DNA from: Myoxocephalus aenaeus | Lineage: Eukaryota; Chordata; Actinopteri; Perciformes; Cottidae | Length of the DNA: 64,000 nt | Assembly (NCBI GenBank): GCA_038501785.1 | Contig: JBAMJR010000194.1 | Coordinates: forward strand, 1,364,116-1,428,115 | Direction: 5' to 3' | Shown: in pieces, positions 48,171 through 58,692 of the stretch | How positions within the stretch are numbered: the first letter of the stretch is position 1 | Layout: the number at the start of each line of letters is the position of its first letter | Made by a program: the position numbers and the translations under genes | The notes under the pieces: generated by a model | What the model was told of the DNA's origin: nothing | Database searches by the model: none | The model's input: only the letters and a program-made list of their open reading frames with translations

Positions 48171-50819
48171 CTGAAAAGACAAGCGATGCAACAGTGAAGA
48201 TACAGTAAAGCTTGAAAGAGGAGCCGGACACAAACTAATTAAAAAGGGACGGATCGGTTGTATGAGGTTCCTCTCCAAGGTCAGGGTATTACTCTACAGT
48301 AGACAGAGGCTCTTTATCAATACCAATTGTGTACTTAACCCTGCGCTCAGTCAAACTGGTTTAACATCACCTGTGAACAAATAACAACCTCTGAGACCAA
48401 AGACTGCTCGTTAGAGCCTCCCAAACAAAATGATACCTCAAGTTCTGCCGAGATGAGGCGGTTCTCGACGGGGTGCCATGAGCGCTGACGAGGCTTACTG
48501 CCTATTTTAAATTACGCTTATTCAAAATATAGCTTTGTCTGATGTTTCCATTGCATCTGCTTTGCACGTGCAGTCAGTCATCAGACACGGCTGCAGGGTT
48601 GTGTTCTGGTCCTTTTGCAAATTAGACTGCCAGCAAGTCAAATCAGATGCAAATTTTTTATTTATATATATATATATAAAAAAAAGTGTCTCAATGTGGC
48701 TGCTCAACTTCAATTTCAAATGTGTGGTTTGTCACTAACCCGGCGTATGTTCTAGATCTTTTTATCTAGCCTGCGGTTCTTCATTGGGGAAAAGGAAGTG
48801 CCCTCAGTGAGCACACTGCGTGTACGCATGCTAACATTGGAGGCGTGAGATCTGAGCCAACAGATAACAGTAGTTCCTGAGAAAACAGTCAAGAGGCAGC
48901 CGGTCAGCCCACCGTTAACGGGAGGACAGTCCATTCCCCTCTTCTTCATCAGGAACCGGATGGTCTGGAGTTGAGACATGATCTCGTTCTTTTGCTCCTG
49001 GGCCACCGACTTCACGCTGAAGAGAGAGGAGGAGAAGAAGAAGAAGTAGTGAAAACACATTCATCTCAGAGGAGCTCCTCTGAGCACGCGGTCAAACGCT
49101 CCCCTTTAAGTGGAGGAGAAAAGACTCTGGAATAACTATGATGCTATTCATGGGGCGCCTGTGGAGAGGGTCGGGGGTTTTGAAGTCCTGGATAGATAGA
49201 TATCTATTGTTTTTTAACCAGTGCTTTACACCTGCTGAAAGAAGAAATGGACTCATGTACACAAGGCGTGGCGGACACCACAGTGCAGGAAAGCGAGCAC
49301 CGACCCCCACTCACCAGTTAGTGAGCGGGTCCAGCTGCGTGAGGATGGAGTTGAGCATCCTCTCCGTCTGCGCCAGCCTTTGTTCCAGCTCGTTCAACTG
49401 GCTCTCTGCACGCAGAACACACACACGGGACAGCAGAAATCCAATATTACATATCTGAATTGCTCACGGTAACCAAATGTATATTTGCATATGTATGGTT
49501 TCAGCTGCAGTCAAACAGAAGCCCCAGCTCACGCGATACACACACACACACCTGCTTCCACGGACTTTTTGGCTCCCTTGGTAAATTTGTCCTTCTGTGC
49601 CTCGTCGTCTGCGGACTTCATCTGAGAGTCGAAAAGAAGAACGACGCGATGTGCATTTTGCCCCTTTTCCAAGAGTTTAAAATGATCTCAGCGTTCGCGC
49701 CTTTTTACTTTACCTTCAAAAACTTGTAGGCCGCAAACACGCCCACCCCGACGGCGTAGAGCGGCATCAGCGTGAACACGTAGCCCTTGTTGCTGTTGGT
49801 CTTGTACTTGTCGCTCTTCATCTCTTGCTCCATCAGCTTCTTCATCTGCTGCATGTTCTCGGCGGTCTGAGACGAGCCGGGCTCGTTCGGGTTGACGGGC
49901 TGACCCCTCGCCGCGCCCGGGCCCGCTGCTACAAACACAACAATGACTGCTGTTATTTTCTCATAATAGTCTTGACGCAATTAGCAATAGAACATCTGGT
50001 AATGTAATGCTTCCCCCGTGACGTCTTTGACCTGCAGTAGCACTATGGAGCGGTCTTTCTATAAGTGGGTAGACTGCATAAACGAGGTGGACGTAGTCAC
50101 TGGGATGTCACCCACTGGTTGGTGGACACCGGGAGCCTCCAAGTTCTGCATTTTGCCATGTTGTTTTTTTTGCAACCAGAACTTAGTGACATGAGGGTGG
50201 AGCTCGGTACAACCAAAACAAGAATACATTTTTAGGGACTCAAAATGTCACAAATAACACTGTAACAGTGTGTGACGCCGTAGTTCCTTGTTGCTGAGAA
50301 AAACACAACTACCGACTACCACAGTGTTTTTCTCTTAACACTATAAAGACACCCCAGCTCTACTATACTTTAAGTAATTGTGCTGCGTTACACCTTAAAG
50401 AGACAGACACAGACTCCGCTGCCCTGCGTCACTTGCGCTGTGTTTAACGGTGCGCTGCGCCTTTAATAGATGCTCTTTAATGGCGCTGAACATACGCGCA
50501 AAAACGCACGTCGATGTGTGGCACACGCCGTAAGCTGTGCACGCGAGTCTTGTGTTCTGGACGTGTTAGTCCACGCGACAGCTGGTGCAAAGCGGGGAGG
50601 CACACTAAAAATGTCACGCACAGGCACCCGTACCGCCGTGTGTCCGCTCCACTCTGCGACAAAAGTAGCGTTCCTACCTTTTTTGGCGTAACGGGGGTCG
50701 AACCTCGTCTCCTTCGCACCAGTCCCGCCGCCGACGCCGAACATCCTGGGCAGCACGACGAACGTGAACAGCACGCCCGTGAACGCCAGGGCGACTTGTT
50801 GTGATGTGGACAAAACCAT
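47743..50819 (-). CDS. ccdc107: RIC3/CCDC107-family membrane protein (six coding exons)
   Basis: The family's RIC3 member is an ER chaperone for nicotinic-type receptors. CCDC107 has no settled function. Six exons (50819-50678, 49928-49714, 49621-49552, 49405-49315, 49016-48913, 48170-47743) join with GT-AG introns and matching phases into 349 residues. The order is: hydrophobic segment about residues 8-25 (ALAFTGVLFTFVVLP), polar linker, hydrophobic segment 96-119 (YVFTLMPLYAVGVGVFAAYK), coiled coil about 143-205 (NELEQRLAQTERMLNSILTQ, LDPL), and an acidic tail with more than 30 glutamates ending GLRRRTRPD. LAQTE..LN..L.QLDPL and the terminal LRRR favour CCDC107. The STSQQVALA start resembles RIC3. 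The start codon is the ATG at 50819-50817; an in-frame ATG lies further upstream (51014), but the sequence between is cysteine-rich and unlike the family. The exact orthologue is uncertain; the gene model is strong. Confidence 0.88.
47860..47959. repeat. imperfect (CTC)n coding microsatellite
   Basis: CTC/TCC triplets encode glutamates of the ccdc107-like tail on the minus strand. A short interruption (tctttattatcc, about 47890-47901) encodes DNK. The plus-strand polyserine open frame over it is an artefact. Confidence 0.95.
48913..49016 (-). CDS. ccdc107: ccdc107-like coding exon 5
   Basis: The acceptor is CTCTTCAG/C after a pyrimidine-rich tract and the donor AACG/GTGGGC. It encodes VKSVAQEQKNEIMSQLQTIR and on to CPPVN, the end of the coiled coil. 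Confidence 0.9.
49315..49405 (-). CDS. ccdc107: ccdc107-like coding exon 4
   Basis: The acceptor is GTGCAG/AG and the donor ACTG/GTGAGT. It encodes the first part of the coiled coil (SQLNELEQRLAQTERML). Confidence 0.9.
49552..49621 (-). CDS. ccdc107: ccdc107-like coding exon 3
   Basis: A 70-base exon between CTCTCAG/ATG and GCAG/GTGTGT, too short to stand out alone. It encodes MKSADDEAQKDKFTKGAKK and SVEA. The phase fits both neighbours. The donor lies at the edge of a CA/TG run. Confidence 0.85.
49714..49928 (-). CDS. ccdc107: ccdc107-like coding exon 2
   Basis: The acceptor is TTTGTAG/CA and the donor AAG/GTAAAG. It encodes residues 48-119, including the second hydrophobic segment, and ends in phase 0. 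Confidence 0.9.
50055..50240. repeat. teleost interspersed repeat in ccdc107-like intron 1
   Basis: gtcacccactggttggtgga, gggagcctccaagttctgca and gagggtggagctcggtacaa resemble a common teleost repeat. Ends are approximate. Confidence 0.5.
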
Positions 50820-50990
50820 CCTCTCGTGAGCGCAGCAAAACAAACAAAAGAGAAACGGCACGAGACAGCCGGAGCAGCAGCAGCGCGAGCACACAGCGCA
50901 ACAAAGTGACACCTGAGTGTCGGCTGCTATGCACGAAACAGCTGTGCTCGGAGGCTCTGCAATAACACAACCAAGGACTTCCGGGAGAGG
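50460..50990 (-). promoter_or_regulatory. CpG-rich 5' region of the ccdc107-like gene
   Basis: CpG-dense sequence surrounds coding exon 1 and extends through about 50960. The promoter and 5' UTR are expected at about 50820-50990. No TATA box was identified. Confidence 0.5.
50678..50819 (-). CDS. ccdc107: ccdc107-like coding exon 1
   Basis: It encodes MVLSTSQQVALAFTG to RFDPRYAKK plus one base of codon 48. The donor is AAAG/GTAGGA. It contains the first hydrophobic segment. Confidence 0.88.
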
Positions 50991-51023
50991 CCTTTTCAAA
51001 ATAAATGTGTGCACAAAAAAAAG

Positions 51024-51240
51024 ATAATATATAGATGTATACTTTATTTATCCCCGAGGCGAAATTCGTTTGTCACAGTAGCAAGCAACTTACATATGAG
51101 ACACACAAAATAAAAAATAAAAATATCACAAAAAATGTAATACAAAATATCACAAAAACATATCAGAAATGCAAAATACTCAATATATACAACAAAACAA
51201 AACAGTAAATGCTATGGAAGTTTAAAAGCAGTTTATTAAC
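51024..51240 (-). mobile_element. LINE 3' end, second copy
   Basis: On the minus strand it ends cgaatttcgcctcggggata + aataaagtata. This matches 39042-39300 across the terminal block and the adjacent 'gttgctt(t)gct(a/g)ct' region. It lacks a long GATA tail and any ORF2 remnant. Confidence 0.65.
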
Positions 51241-52109
51241 CGAGCTATTGACCACTTTAAACACTTGTATACAATAACTAAATAAATAGTGGTGAAGGCA
51301 CTCTGTTTTAGTTGGATTATATCATTTGCTGTCCTCACACTGCATGCCCACTGATCTTTTACAGATTGTAAACACATGTATCTGGAAGTAATGCATGCGA
51401 TGGCCTTAATACCTCGCTGCATGTGGCTGCTTTCTGTGTCGAAGTCCTCGCAGCACTTTTCCTTTTCTAAACCATTTAGGTTTGTCATGGCTGTCGACTT
51501 CTGTGTCCCTGGTTTGTGGAGATATGCATTGTGGAATTATACACAATATGAATCGGCATTGGAAGAGCTGGGATGTCTGTGTTTTTTTTGGGCTGGGAAA
51601 TACTCAGGTTCATGTTTTGTTGGTATATAAACTGTGCTGAGAAAATAAAAAAGTGTGTACTGGGTGAATTGGAATAGTCACAGTATCGAATGTGTTATTT
51701 GTAGGGCCCTCATATGTTGCTCTTGCAATGGAACCTATTACCTTACCATCCAAAATCAAACATGTAATGATATTCTCAAATGTATCATATCGTCATTAGT
51801 TTTTAATGGGTGTGATGATTGCATACCATATTATGTGCACATTTAGAATAAATACTTTTTTTAGCTTTTATTTGGAATGAAATGTACCCACACTTCCGGC
51901 ACAACGCCGTTGACGTCAGGCTCGTTCGAGATGAGCCAGTTCTGCGCAGAATCGATCGGCGGCGATCGGCGCGCAATGCATGCCGGTTAGATTTGTGTCC
52001 GACTTGATCCCGACTTGCTCTGACGTCATGCACACGTGGTCAACGATACTCGCGCGAGAGCAAGTCGGCCGTCGATTTTAGAAGCAGGCGCTGCAGTGGG
52101 TGCATCCCT
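51241..52109. other. non-coding stretch, CpG-rich toward the right
   Basis: No gene is recognised. 51895-52109 is CpG-rich (gatcggcggcgatcggcgcg) and may be an unclassified repeat. Confidence 0.45.
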
Positions 52110-53301
52110 GGGCTGCGGTCGAATAGTCCAATAATTACCTCCTAACGTCTAACCCTAAGCACTTTTCCTTAACCTCTGTGGAAAACGTCACGGGGTTAAG
52201 GAAAGATGGGAAGGAGACTTCATAAGGAGTTAGGAGAAGACAACCGCGGTGTTTGGCAAATCCGACTCCACTTTCACTAAGCGACGTAGTTATGACGCGA
52301 CGGCTGGCGCATGTTTGTGACGTCACTGTCTGCAGCGGTGAAACTACAATGTTCCGAAGATGGACTACAAAAAGCACAGTTTAGATACTTCGTCCGTCTT
52401 CTTACAGTGTTGTGTCATAACGACATAAACAACCTGGTTCATAGTATTACTTTATTAACAAGGTTGGAATAGAAATGAACGAAGGAATATGAAAGTGAAA
52501 CCAACGTATTTTTCACAGAGTACAAAGCTACTAAACTGTCTATTTGTTCAGTTTCAAACATGCTGATTTAAATACGTTATCACGCAAACGATGTGTGTCA
52601 TATATGTGTGTCTCATATCCTGTTATGTTGTTATGGTTTATTTACATGCAGATTATAATCTGATCATAAAAATATGCAGACAACAGTTTATGAAACACCA
52701 CACAACTCGTGTTGACTTGATATGTTTTATTGTAATGTGACAAAATAGTTGATTAAAAAGATGATAATCAGAAACATGATTCAGACTGAAGAGCTCGTCC
52801 AGTTTAACTCTTTCATTAAAGCTTCTGTAACTGAAGTCAAATAAAATAAAAGAGTGAGGCTGAAGCTGCAGTTCAACACCAGAGAGAATAACAAATACGT
52901 CAGTTTGATCACTTTACAGCAGTTTTCAGCAACGTAACGTTTTTAGTTTGCCAGCAGGTTTAACAGATTATTGAAAGTATTTCCAAGTTATGGCAACGGT
53001 TATTTACATGATCTGCGTTTGTCGGTCATGATCGTTTGTTCTCGTGAACGGCCGAATGATACGTCACTTTAAATGTTGCCGCCGCAAGGAATTGTGGGTC
53101 GACATTATCTCCTCTCCTTTCGCAAAGGAAGGTCCAGTGGTTCCTATGCTAAAGGAGCTAAGTTAGGAAGCATTGAAGCTCCTTTCCTTTGCGTTTGGAC
53201 AATTCGACCGGCACTTATCATGGCGACCACTGAGGTACTTCCGGGTCATTTCACTCAGTTAGGAAGGTTCCTAACCAAAATGGACTATTCAACTGCAGCC
53301 C
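52110..53301. mobile_element. TIR DNA transposon, non-autonomous, unclassified
   Basis: The left end GGGCTGCGGTCGAATAGTCC and the right end read inward GGGCTGCAGTTGAATAGTCC match at 18 of 20. No transposase is found inside. No clear target-site duplication of 2, 3 or 8 bases was found, so the superfamily is open. Confidence 0.75.
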
Positions 53302-53324
53302 TCGCTCCTCGCTCCTCGATTGAA

Positions 53325-53359
53325 CCGGAAGTGGTTCTGCGTCGCAGAACCACTTCCGG
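53325..53359. other. perfect palindrome, 17-bp arms around one base
   Basis: ccggaagtggttctgcg at 53325-53341 is the exact reverse complement of 53343-53359, with a single T between. It lies in the 91-base gap between two transposons. Each arm carries CCGGAAGT, an ETS-type site. Confidence 0.92.
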
Positions 53360-53940
53360 CTGGAGCCTGCTTTCAACCAGCCTGAACAGTAAGGCTGTTT
53401 CTCAATACCCAAGTACACAAGTACGGACTTGTGAACTTCTGAAGTCTGAACTTGGAGTCTGGACTTCAAGTCCAGACTCCAAGTCCAGACTTCAGAAGTA
53501 CGGTGAATTGGAACGGAAGCTTACTTGATGACGTCATCACGTTGCCAGCTCTTTCTTCACGCACGTATATTTAAAGAGCCAGTGGCGGGAAAAGGTATAG
53601 AAGATTGCTGTGGATACAACGTTATATTAGATATAATCAGTGGTGTATAGTAACGAAGTAGAAATACTTCGTTACTGTACTTAAGTAGTTTTTGGGGATA
53701 TCTGTACTCTACTTTACTATTTATATTTCTGTTTACTTTTACTTTTACTTCACTACATTTTGCAAAGAAAACTGATACTTTTACTCCGATACATTTCTCC
53801 TGAAACCTTCGTTACTCGCTACAAAATCAAATCTATCTTTAGAAAAAACAAAAACATCGGGGACTGTGGTGGAACACAGACTCCACCAAGCAGGTTTTGC
53901 GAATCACAATGTTTTGCATTTTCCCTCTACATCCTCTAGT

Positions 53941-54480
53941 CCAGCGCTCCCAAACCTTTATGCGTCACGGACCGGTTACGTGAAGACAATATTTTCACAG
54001 ACCGGGTCCGACCTCGGAAAGACGGGAGACAACGACACCCGACGTGTGTTCGTTATGTCCAGTCTACTGACTCTACTGCTAACTAAACCTTTAGTCCAGT
54101 CTACTGCTTAACTTATAACCCGCTGCACAAAGACAGGATGTTGGAATGGAAGCAGGTTTTCATGCTTTTTTGGCGATCTCAGGATACTCTGCCTTGGTTT
54201 CCAGATCACCGACAGAGTTGTAACAGACTTACGTTTCATTTTTAGAGTAACGTAACATCTTGACATGTGTCAAGAGATTCCGTCTGAGGTTACCACAGAC
54301 GGATGTATGCGGCCATTTTTCACAATAAAACATCTTTCCGGCCTTGATTTTTATTTATTTAATTGAAATGTTTCATTCATTCTTTCTGTGGCCCGGTACC
54401 AAGAGACCCACAGACCGGTACCAAGAGACCCACAGACCGGTACCAAGAGACCCACAGACCGGTACCAAGACACCCACGGC
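53941..54480. repeat. repeat nested within the hAT element
   Basis: It begins ccagcgctcccaaacctt, then gcgtcacggaccggt, a start I associate with another hAT-like repeat. It ends in ggcccggtaccaagag-type sequence. The right end is not proven. Confidence 0.5.
54394..54479. repeat. 4 x 22-bp tandem repeat
   Basis: Units start at 54394, 54416, 54438 and 54460. Each begins cggtaccaaga and ends in cccacag- or cccacgg-type sequence. Confidence 0.92.
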
Positions 54481-55019
54481 GGGCGGAATGAGCATACTTA
54501 TAACCACACTGTTACAACTCCTTAGTGTCATATTGTTTTTTGGAGAATTATGATGATAAGTTCATAGTAGATGCAAAAGTATACTTAGGTACAATATATT
54601 ATGTTGAACATAATATATATGGATGGATCCCAGCCAACCCAGTTATTGTATCAACACAACTCCTGGTCCTTGGTCACGGTGACCACAGCACTTAAAAGAA
54701 TAAACTTCATAATTCTCAAAATTCTGACCCTTTGCTTTTTTATTAAAAGCATGTACTTGTACTTTTACTTTCAATACTTAAGTACATTTTATATCAGAAA
54801 AATACTTTTGATACTTAAGTACAGAAAATATCAGATACTTTAAGACTTTTACTCAAGTAGTATTTTAATAGGTGACTTTTACTTTTACTGGAGTAATTTT
54901 CCAGTAAGGTATCTTTACTTTTACTCAAGTACGGCTTTTGGGTACTTTATACACCACTGGATATAATATATATTAGATATTAATTTATTTGATGTAATAT
55001 ATATTAGATATGTCGTTAT

Positions 55020-55280
55020 GATAAAGCTGCTTCTGATTATTATATATATATATTATATATATATATTATATATATAATTATAGATATATTATATAATATT
55101 ACACATCTATATATTACAGATATATTATATATATAATATATATATATTAATATATTATATATAATGCCGTTATAATAAAGCTGCTTCTGATTATTATATA
55201 TATATAGATATATAGATATATAGATATATTATTATAGATATATTACACATCTATATATTATAGATATATTATATATAATA
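55020..55280. repeat. AT-rich (TA)n block with duplicated 'ataaagctgcttctgattat'
   Basis: ataaagctgcttctgattat occurs near 55020 and again near 55173, each followed by TA-rich sequence. An imperfect 150-base tandem duplication is likely. Confidence 0.8.
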
Positions 55281-55283
55281 GTA

Positions 55284-55436
55284 ATGGATCAGACCCGGAG
55301 GATTGCGGTTGCGGTCGGCCATCTCTATCAAGAAGCCGAAGAGGAGGCGAATCCTTCAAAGAAGAGCCGTGATGCAGCGGAGGGAGAGGAGACGTGCCTT
55401 AACAGCATCTTTATTGCTTTGTAAGTCCGTCTTAAC
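55284..55436 (+). pseudogene. Harbinger-type transposase N-terminal remnant
   Basis: Frame 1 from the ATG at 55284 reads MDQTRRIAVAVGHLYQEAEE and then degrades. A shifted frame reads RRRILQRRAVMQRRERRRAL. Both pieces resemble the start of fish Harbinger transposases. The sequence ends at a possible donor gtaagt (about 55420). It appears to have lost or gained a base near 55345. Confidence 0.5.
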
Positions 55437-56332
55437 TTTGTTTTAACCAGGCTACCCATTTTTACACTGTCTTTGGGACAGTTTACTTCGTACACCCAAA
55501 GAAATAATGTGGTTTAATAGTGTATAACACTTAGATTTAATGTTTTAGGGACTTGATCATTTAGTTTAATGTAGTTTCTGCTGCTGTTGTACTCTACTGG
55601 TTATACTGGGAGGTGTGTCTAATATATATTCTTTCATATTGGATGAAGGAAATACCTCAAAAACTAGATTACATAGAAAATACCTTTACATTAGAACACT
55701 GCTCATGTAAACATTTATTGCATGGCTGTTGCAATATAAATATATAATCTATCGAGGCCTAATAAGATGGCAGGCAGAGGAGGTTTGATACAGTAACATT
55801 ATAAAAGTATTTAAATATTACATCCATTAGGCTATATTTCACATACACACCTACCATGTGTCTTCTTGGTCCGCAAACATCAAGAGGTTGATCATCAGTG
55901 CAGTCAGATACACAAACACCACTACACATTAAACTAAGGTACCTGAACCTCATCTGTGTCTCGTACATTAGTCATTAACCAGGACAGACACAACAGTGTT
56001 CATGTCTACGATCCAGAGATCATGGAGGCTGCAGTGACTTCTGCACTCTGGTGAGATAGGTGTTTTACACTGCCTGTCGACCAGTAACATACATAGAAAC
56101 CTTCTCCAGCATAAGCAAGCACACGTCAGATATTAATACTGGTAGACTTCAACAATTCATATTTAGAAATCATTATTTATTATTATTAAATAGTCAAAAC
56201 ACAAATACATATACTACATACATTAATGTTACAACAATGTTTCAAAATAATATCCTGTTTTTTAACAGGACCAAAGTCCTGTTCAGCGATATGCGCAACT
56301 GAAGGACCATGTCCCGATTCTTTCTGTGTTCT

Positions 56333-56885
56333 GGTCTGAAGCTGACCTGAGACCAGCCTTCAGGCTCTCCAGGAACAGGATCAACATGGTCTGAAGCTGA
56401 CCTGAGACCAGCCTTCAGGCTCTCCAGGAACAGGATCAACATGGTCTGAAGCTGACCTGAGACCAGCCTTCAGGCTCTCCAGGAACAGGATCAACATGGT
56501 CTGAAGCTGACCTGAGACCAGCCTTCAGGCTCTCCAGGAACAGGATCAACATACTGGTCTGAAGCTGACCTGAGACCAGCCTTCAGGCTCTCCAGGAACA
56601 GGATCAACATGGTCTGAAGCTGACCTGAGACCAGCCTTCAGGCTCTCCAGGAACAGGATCAACATGGTCTGAAGCTGACCTGAGACCAGCCTTCAGGCTC
56701 TCCAGGAACAGGATCAACATGGTCTGAAGCTGACCTGAGACCAGCCTTCAGGCTCTCCAGGAACAGGATCAACATGGTCTGAAGCTGACCTGAGACCAGC
56801 CTTCAGGCTCTCCAGGAACAGGATCAACATGGTCTGAAGCTGACCTGAGACCAGCCTTCAGGCTCTCCAGGAACAGGATCAACAT
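56333..56885. repeat. 10 x 55-bp tandem repeat
   Basis: Four units fill 56333-56552, then three extra bases (act) and six more units to 56885. Units are almost identical, starting ggtctgaagctgacctgaga and ending ggaacaggatcaacat. Since 55 is not a multiple of three, the array cannot encode a regular protein repeat. It immediately precedes the transposase remnant, and the act triplet recurs after the last unit. Confidence 0.97.
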
Positions 56886-56895
56886 ACTGGTCCAG

Positions 56896-57197
56896 ATGCT
56901 GCCCCGGCAAAACAACCATGGATGGAGCCATGAGCTTGAGCTGCTGGTGACGGTGTGCTGGCTGCTTGTGGAGCCTCCTACAGGGTCACCTCAGACATCT
57001 CTGCCATGCCACCGTGTGCAGGACCGTCCACAACGTGGTGGAGGAAATGATGACGATCCTCCATAGAGTTGTGCATTTCCCCAAAGCAGAGGAGATGGAG
57101 GAGGTGGGGCCTTGCCGGCCATGAGGCGCTCCGCTGTGCTGCCGGTGCCATTGATGGGTGTCACATCCGGATTCTTCCTCCTGCAGAGCACATGAGG
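56896..57197 (+). pseudogene. Harbinger-type transposase fragment with frameshifts
   Basis: Pieces in changing frames give HELELLVTVCWL, ACGASYRVTSD, VHNVV, EEMMTILHRVVHFPKAEEME and LAGHEALRC, then GAIDGCHIRILPPAEHM. The GAIDGCH motif contains the first catalytic aspartate of the Harbinger DDE domain. At least three frameshifts and the lack of the rest of the DDE domain make it non-functional. Plus strand, same orientation as 55284-55436. Confidence 0.8.
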
Positions 57198-58085
57198 GCA
57201 TTATAGATATATATTTATTAATTATATAAACAGAAAACGGAACGGGATCAGAGGAAGGCTTGCTGCCCAGAAGGACTGCCTCATGTCTGGGTCAACATGA
57301 CTACTTGTAGATACTAAACCTCCCCAGATGAAGTTATGTCCACTGGAAGAACATAGTTCTTTTGCAATGTTCTTCTTCTTGTTCTGTATAATTGAAATGT
57401 AACTGCCTGACTGTAAATAACTATCTGTAAACAACAGGACTTTGTAATTGTTTGTTGTTGTAAATATACACAATTGCTTGAATATCCTGGGTTGAAAATC
57501 AAACAATACATTTATTTACAAGCTTCTCATTCTATATGGGCCCAGGTTTCCTCAGATGTCCCTTCATTAAAATTGTAGGTTATAATGCACATTGATAGAG
57601 CATAATCAGTCTGCACAATATGGATAGAGAGGAGCTAACAAGTCGGTCAGAAGTTAAAAGACAGGGCTCTAGGTCAACGTTAAAGTTAAATTAAAATGTA
57701 ATTGTAATAATAAAACGGATTTAACGTTACCTGTAAACAAACAATAGACTATTGAGACCAAAAGATTGTTCGTTAGATTCAACCAAACCGAATTATAGCT
57801 CATGTTTAACCGTTCAACGGAGACGTCAATACCACCGGCAAATTTCAAAAAGACTTCCCGACATCAGGCTGTTCTAGCCGGGCCCCGTGACGCTGAGCCC
57901 CGGTGCTGGTTTACTGACGGTCCCGCTAGCGGCTCCGACATCGCCGGAGCAAATTTTTAAATCGGCTGAATCTCGACAAACCGAAGACCAATTTGATTCT
58001 TAAACAACTAACTTATCGCCTAAAAACATCCTAAAATTACTTTGTGTGACTTAACAGCAGTAGTATTTAGAAAGTTTCAACTTAC
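57198..58085. other. non-coding right part of Harbinger A
   Basis: No domain is recognised. It includes A/T-rich sequence and the subterminal region shared in part with element B (reverse complement). Confidence 0.5.
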
Positions 58086-58108
58086 AGTTGTGTTGTCTCC
58101 GCCGCCAT
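58086..58108 (-). pseudogene. possible first mini-exon of a second Harbinger ORF
   Basis: On the minus strand ATGGCGGCGGAGACAACACA runs to CT/GTAAGT, an ATG followed by a good donor. The related element B has ATGGCGGATGAG at the homologous place (about 61195). Harbinger elements carry a second gene (Myb/SANT-like), so this may be its start. This is a weak inference, as no further exon was found. Confidence 0.3.
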
Positions 58109-58360
58109 TTCTTCTGTTTGCTGGAGTGAAATGCATTCTGGGATATTTGGCCGTCCAAAGTACACACAAGTCACCGATGCAGGCTCGGTAAAATGGGAGG
58201 AGCGAGCCACATCCGGGCATTTTCACCGTGCTTGGCTCGATGCGAACTTTGAATTGGAACAGTACTTGGGCTCGGACTGATGACGTTTCAGAAGTTCACG
58301 AGTTCACAAGTACAGAGAAGTACACATATTGAGAAACGGCCATATTGAGAAACGGCCTAA

Positions 58361-58692
58361 ATCACATGGTACCTTATTGCTTAAATATAAGATACTTATA
58401 TATTCATAGTAACTTACTTGCGCCACCTACTGGCCGAACTAAATCTACCAAACTGCATCCGATTTACGTGCAATTGAAATCACCTGGTGTACACAGAAAC
58501 ATGATGCACAGTATATGTTCACATTGTCGTAGCGCCACCTACTGGCCAAAGGAAATCAGCCAAACAGCATCGGATTTAAATAAAAATGACAGCGCCCAAT
58601 TGCATTCTGGGTAGCGCTCGCGAACAAAACAAAACAGGAAGAGACAGACCGAAAGACACGTCACACAAACAGTTGTTCGCCGCCCAACGCTG
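58361..58692. other. gap between Harbinger A and MITE 1, with a diverged direct repeat
   Basis: gcgccacctactggcc occurs near 58420 and 58531, followed by similar 'aaac.gcatc.gattta' text, so an old tandem duplication of about 110 bases is present. No gene is seen. Confidence 0.6.

Larger units (their letters stand above)
53638..54959. mobile_element. hAT-type element inserted in Harbinger A
   Basis: The termini CAGTGGTGTATAGTAACG and, read inward, CAGTGGTGTATAAAGTACCC are flanked by a perfect 8-bp duplication GATATAAT (53630-53637, 54960-54967). Many acttttactt/aagtac subterminal motifs are present. There is no transposase. A second repeat occupies about 53941-54480. Confidence 0.95.
53393..58357 (+). 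mobile_element. PIF/Harbinger-type transposon A (interrupted, decayed)
   Basis: The left terminus GGCTGTTTCTCAATAC and the right terminus read inward GGCCGTTTCTCAATAT are flanked by TAA at 53390-53392 and 58358-58360, the 3-base duplication typical of PIF/Harbinger. Inside are a decayed Harbinger-type transposase (55284-57197), a hAT insertion and a 55-bp tandem array. Without the hAT and its duplicated target site the element is about 3.6 kb. A shorter relative in the opposite orientation is at 60970-63836. Confidence 0.88.

Noticed and set aside
50463..51014. Longer N-terminus of the ccdc107-like protein starting at 51014
   Set aside because: The 65 extra residues are cysteine-rich, CpG-derived and unlike the family, and the internal ATG at 50819 starts the family-like hydrophobic segment.
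56333..56885. CRISPR-like or satellite centromere array
   Set aside because: There are no spacers, only ten units, and it is confined inside a transposon.
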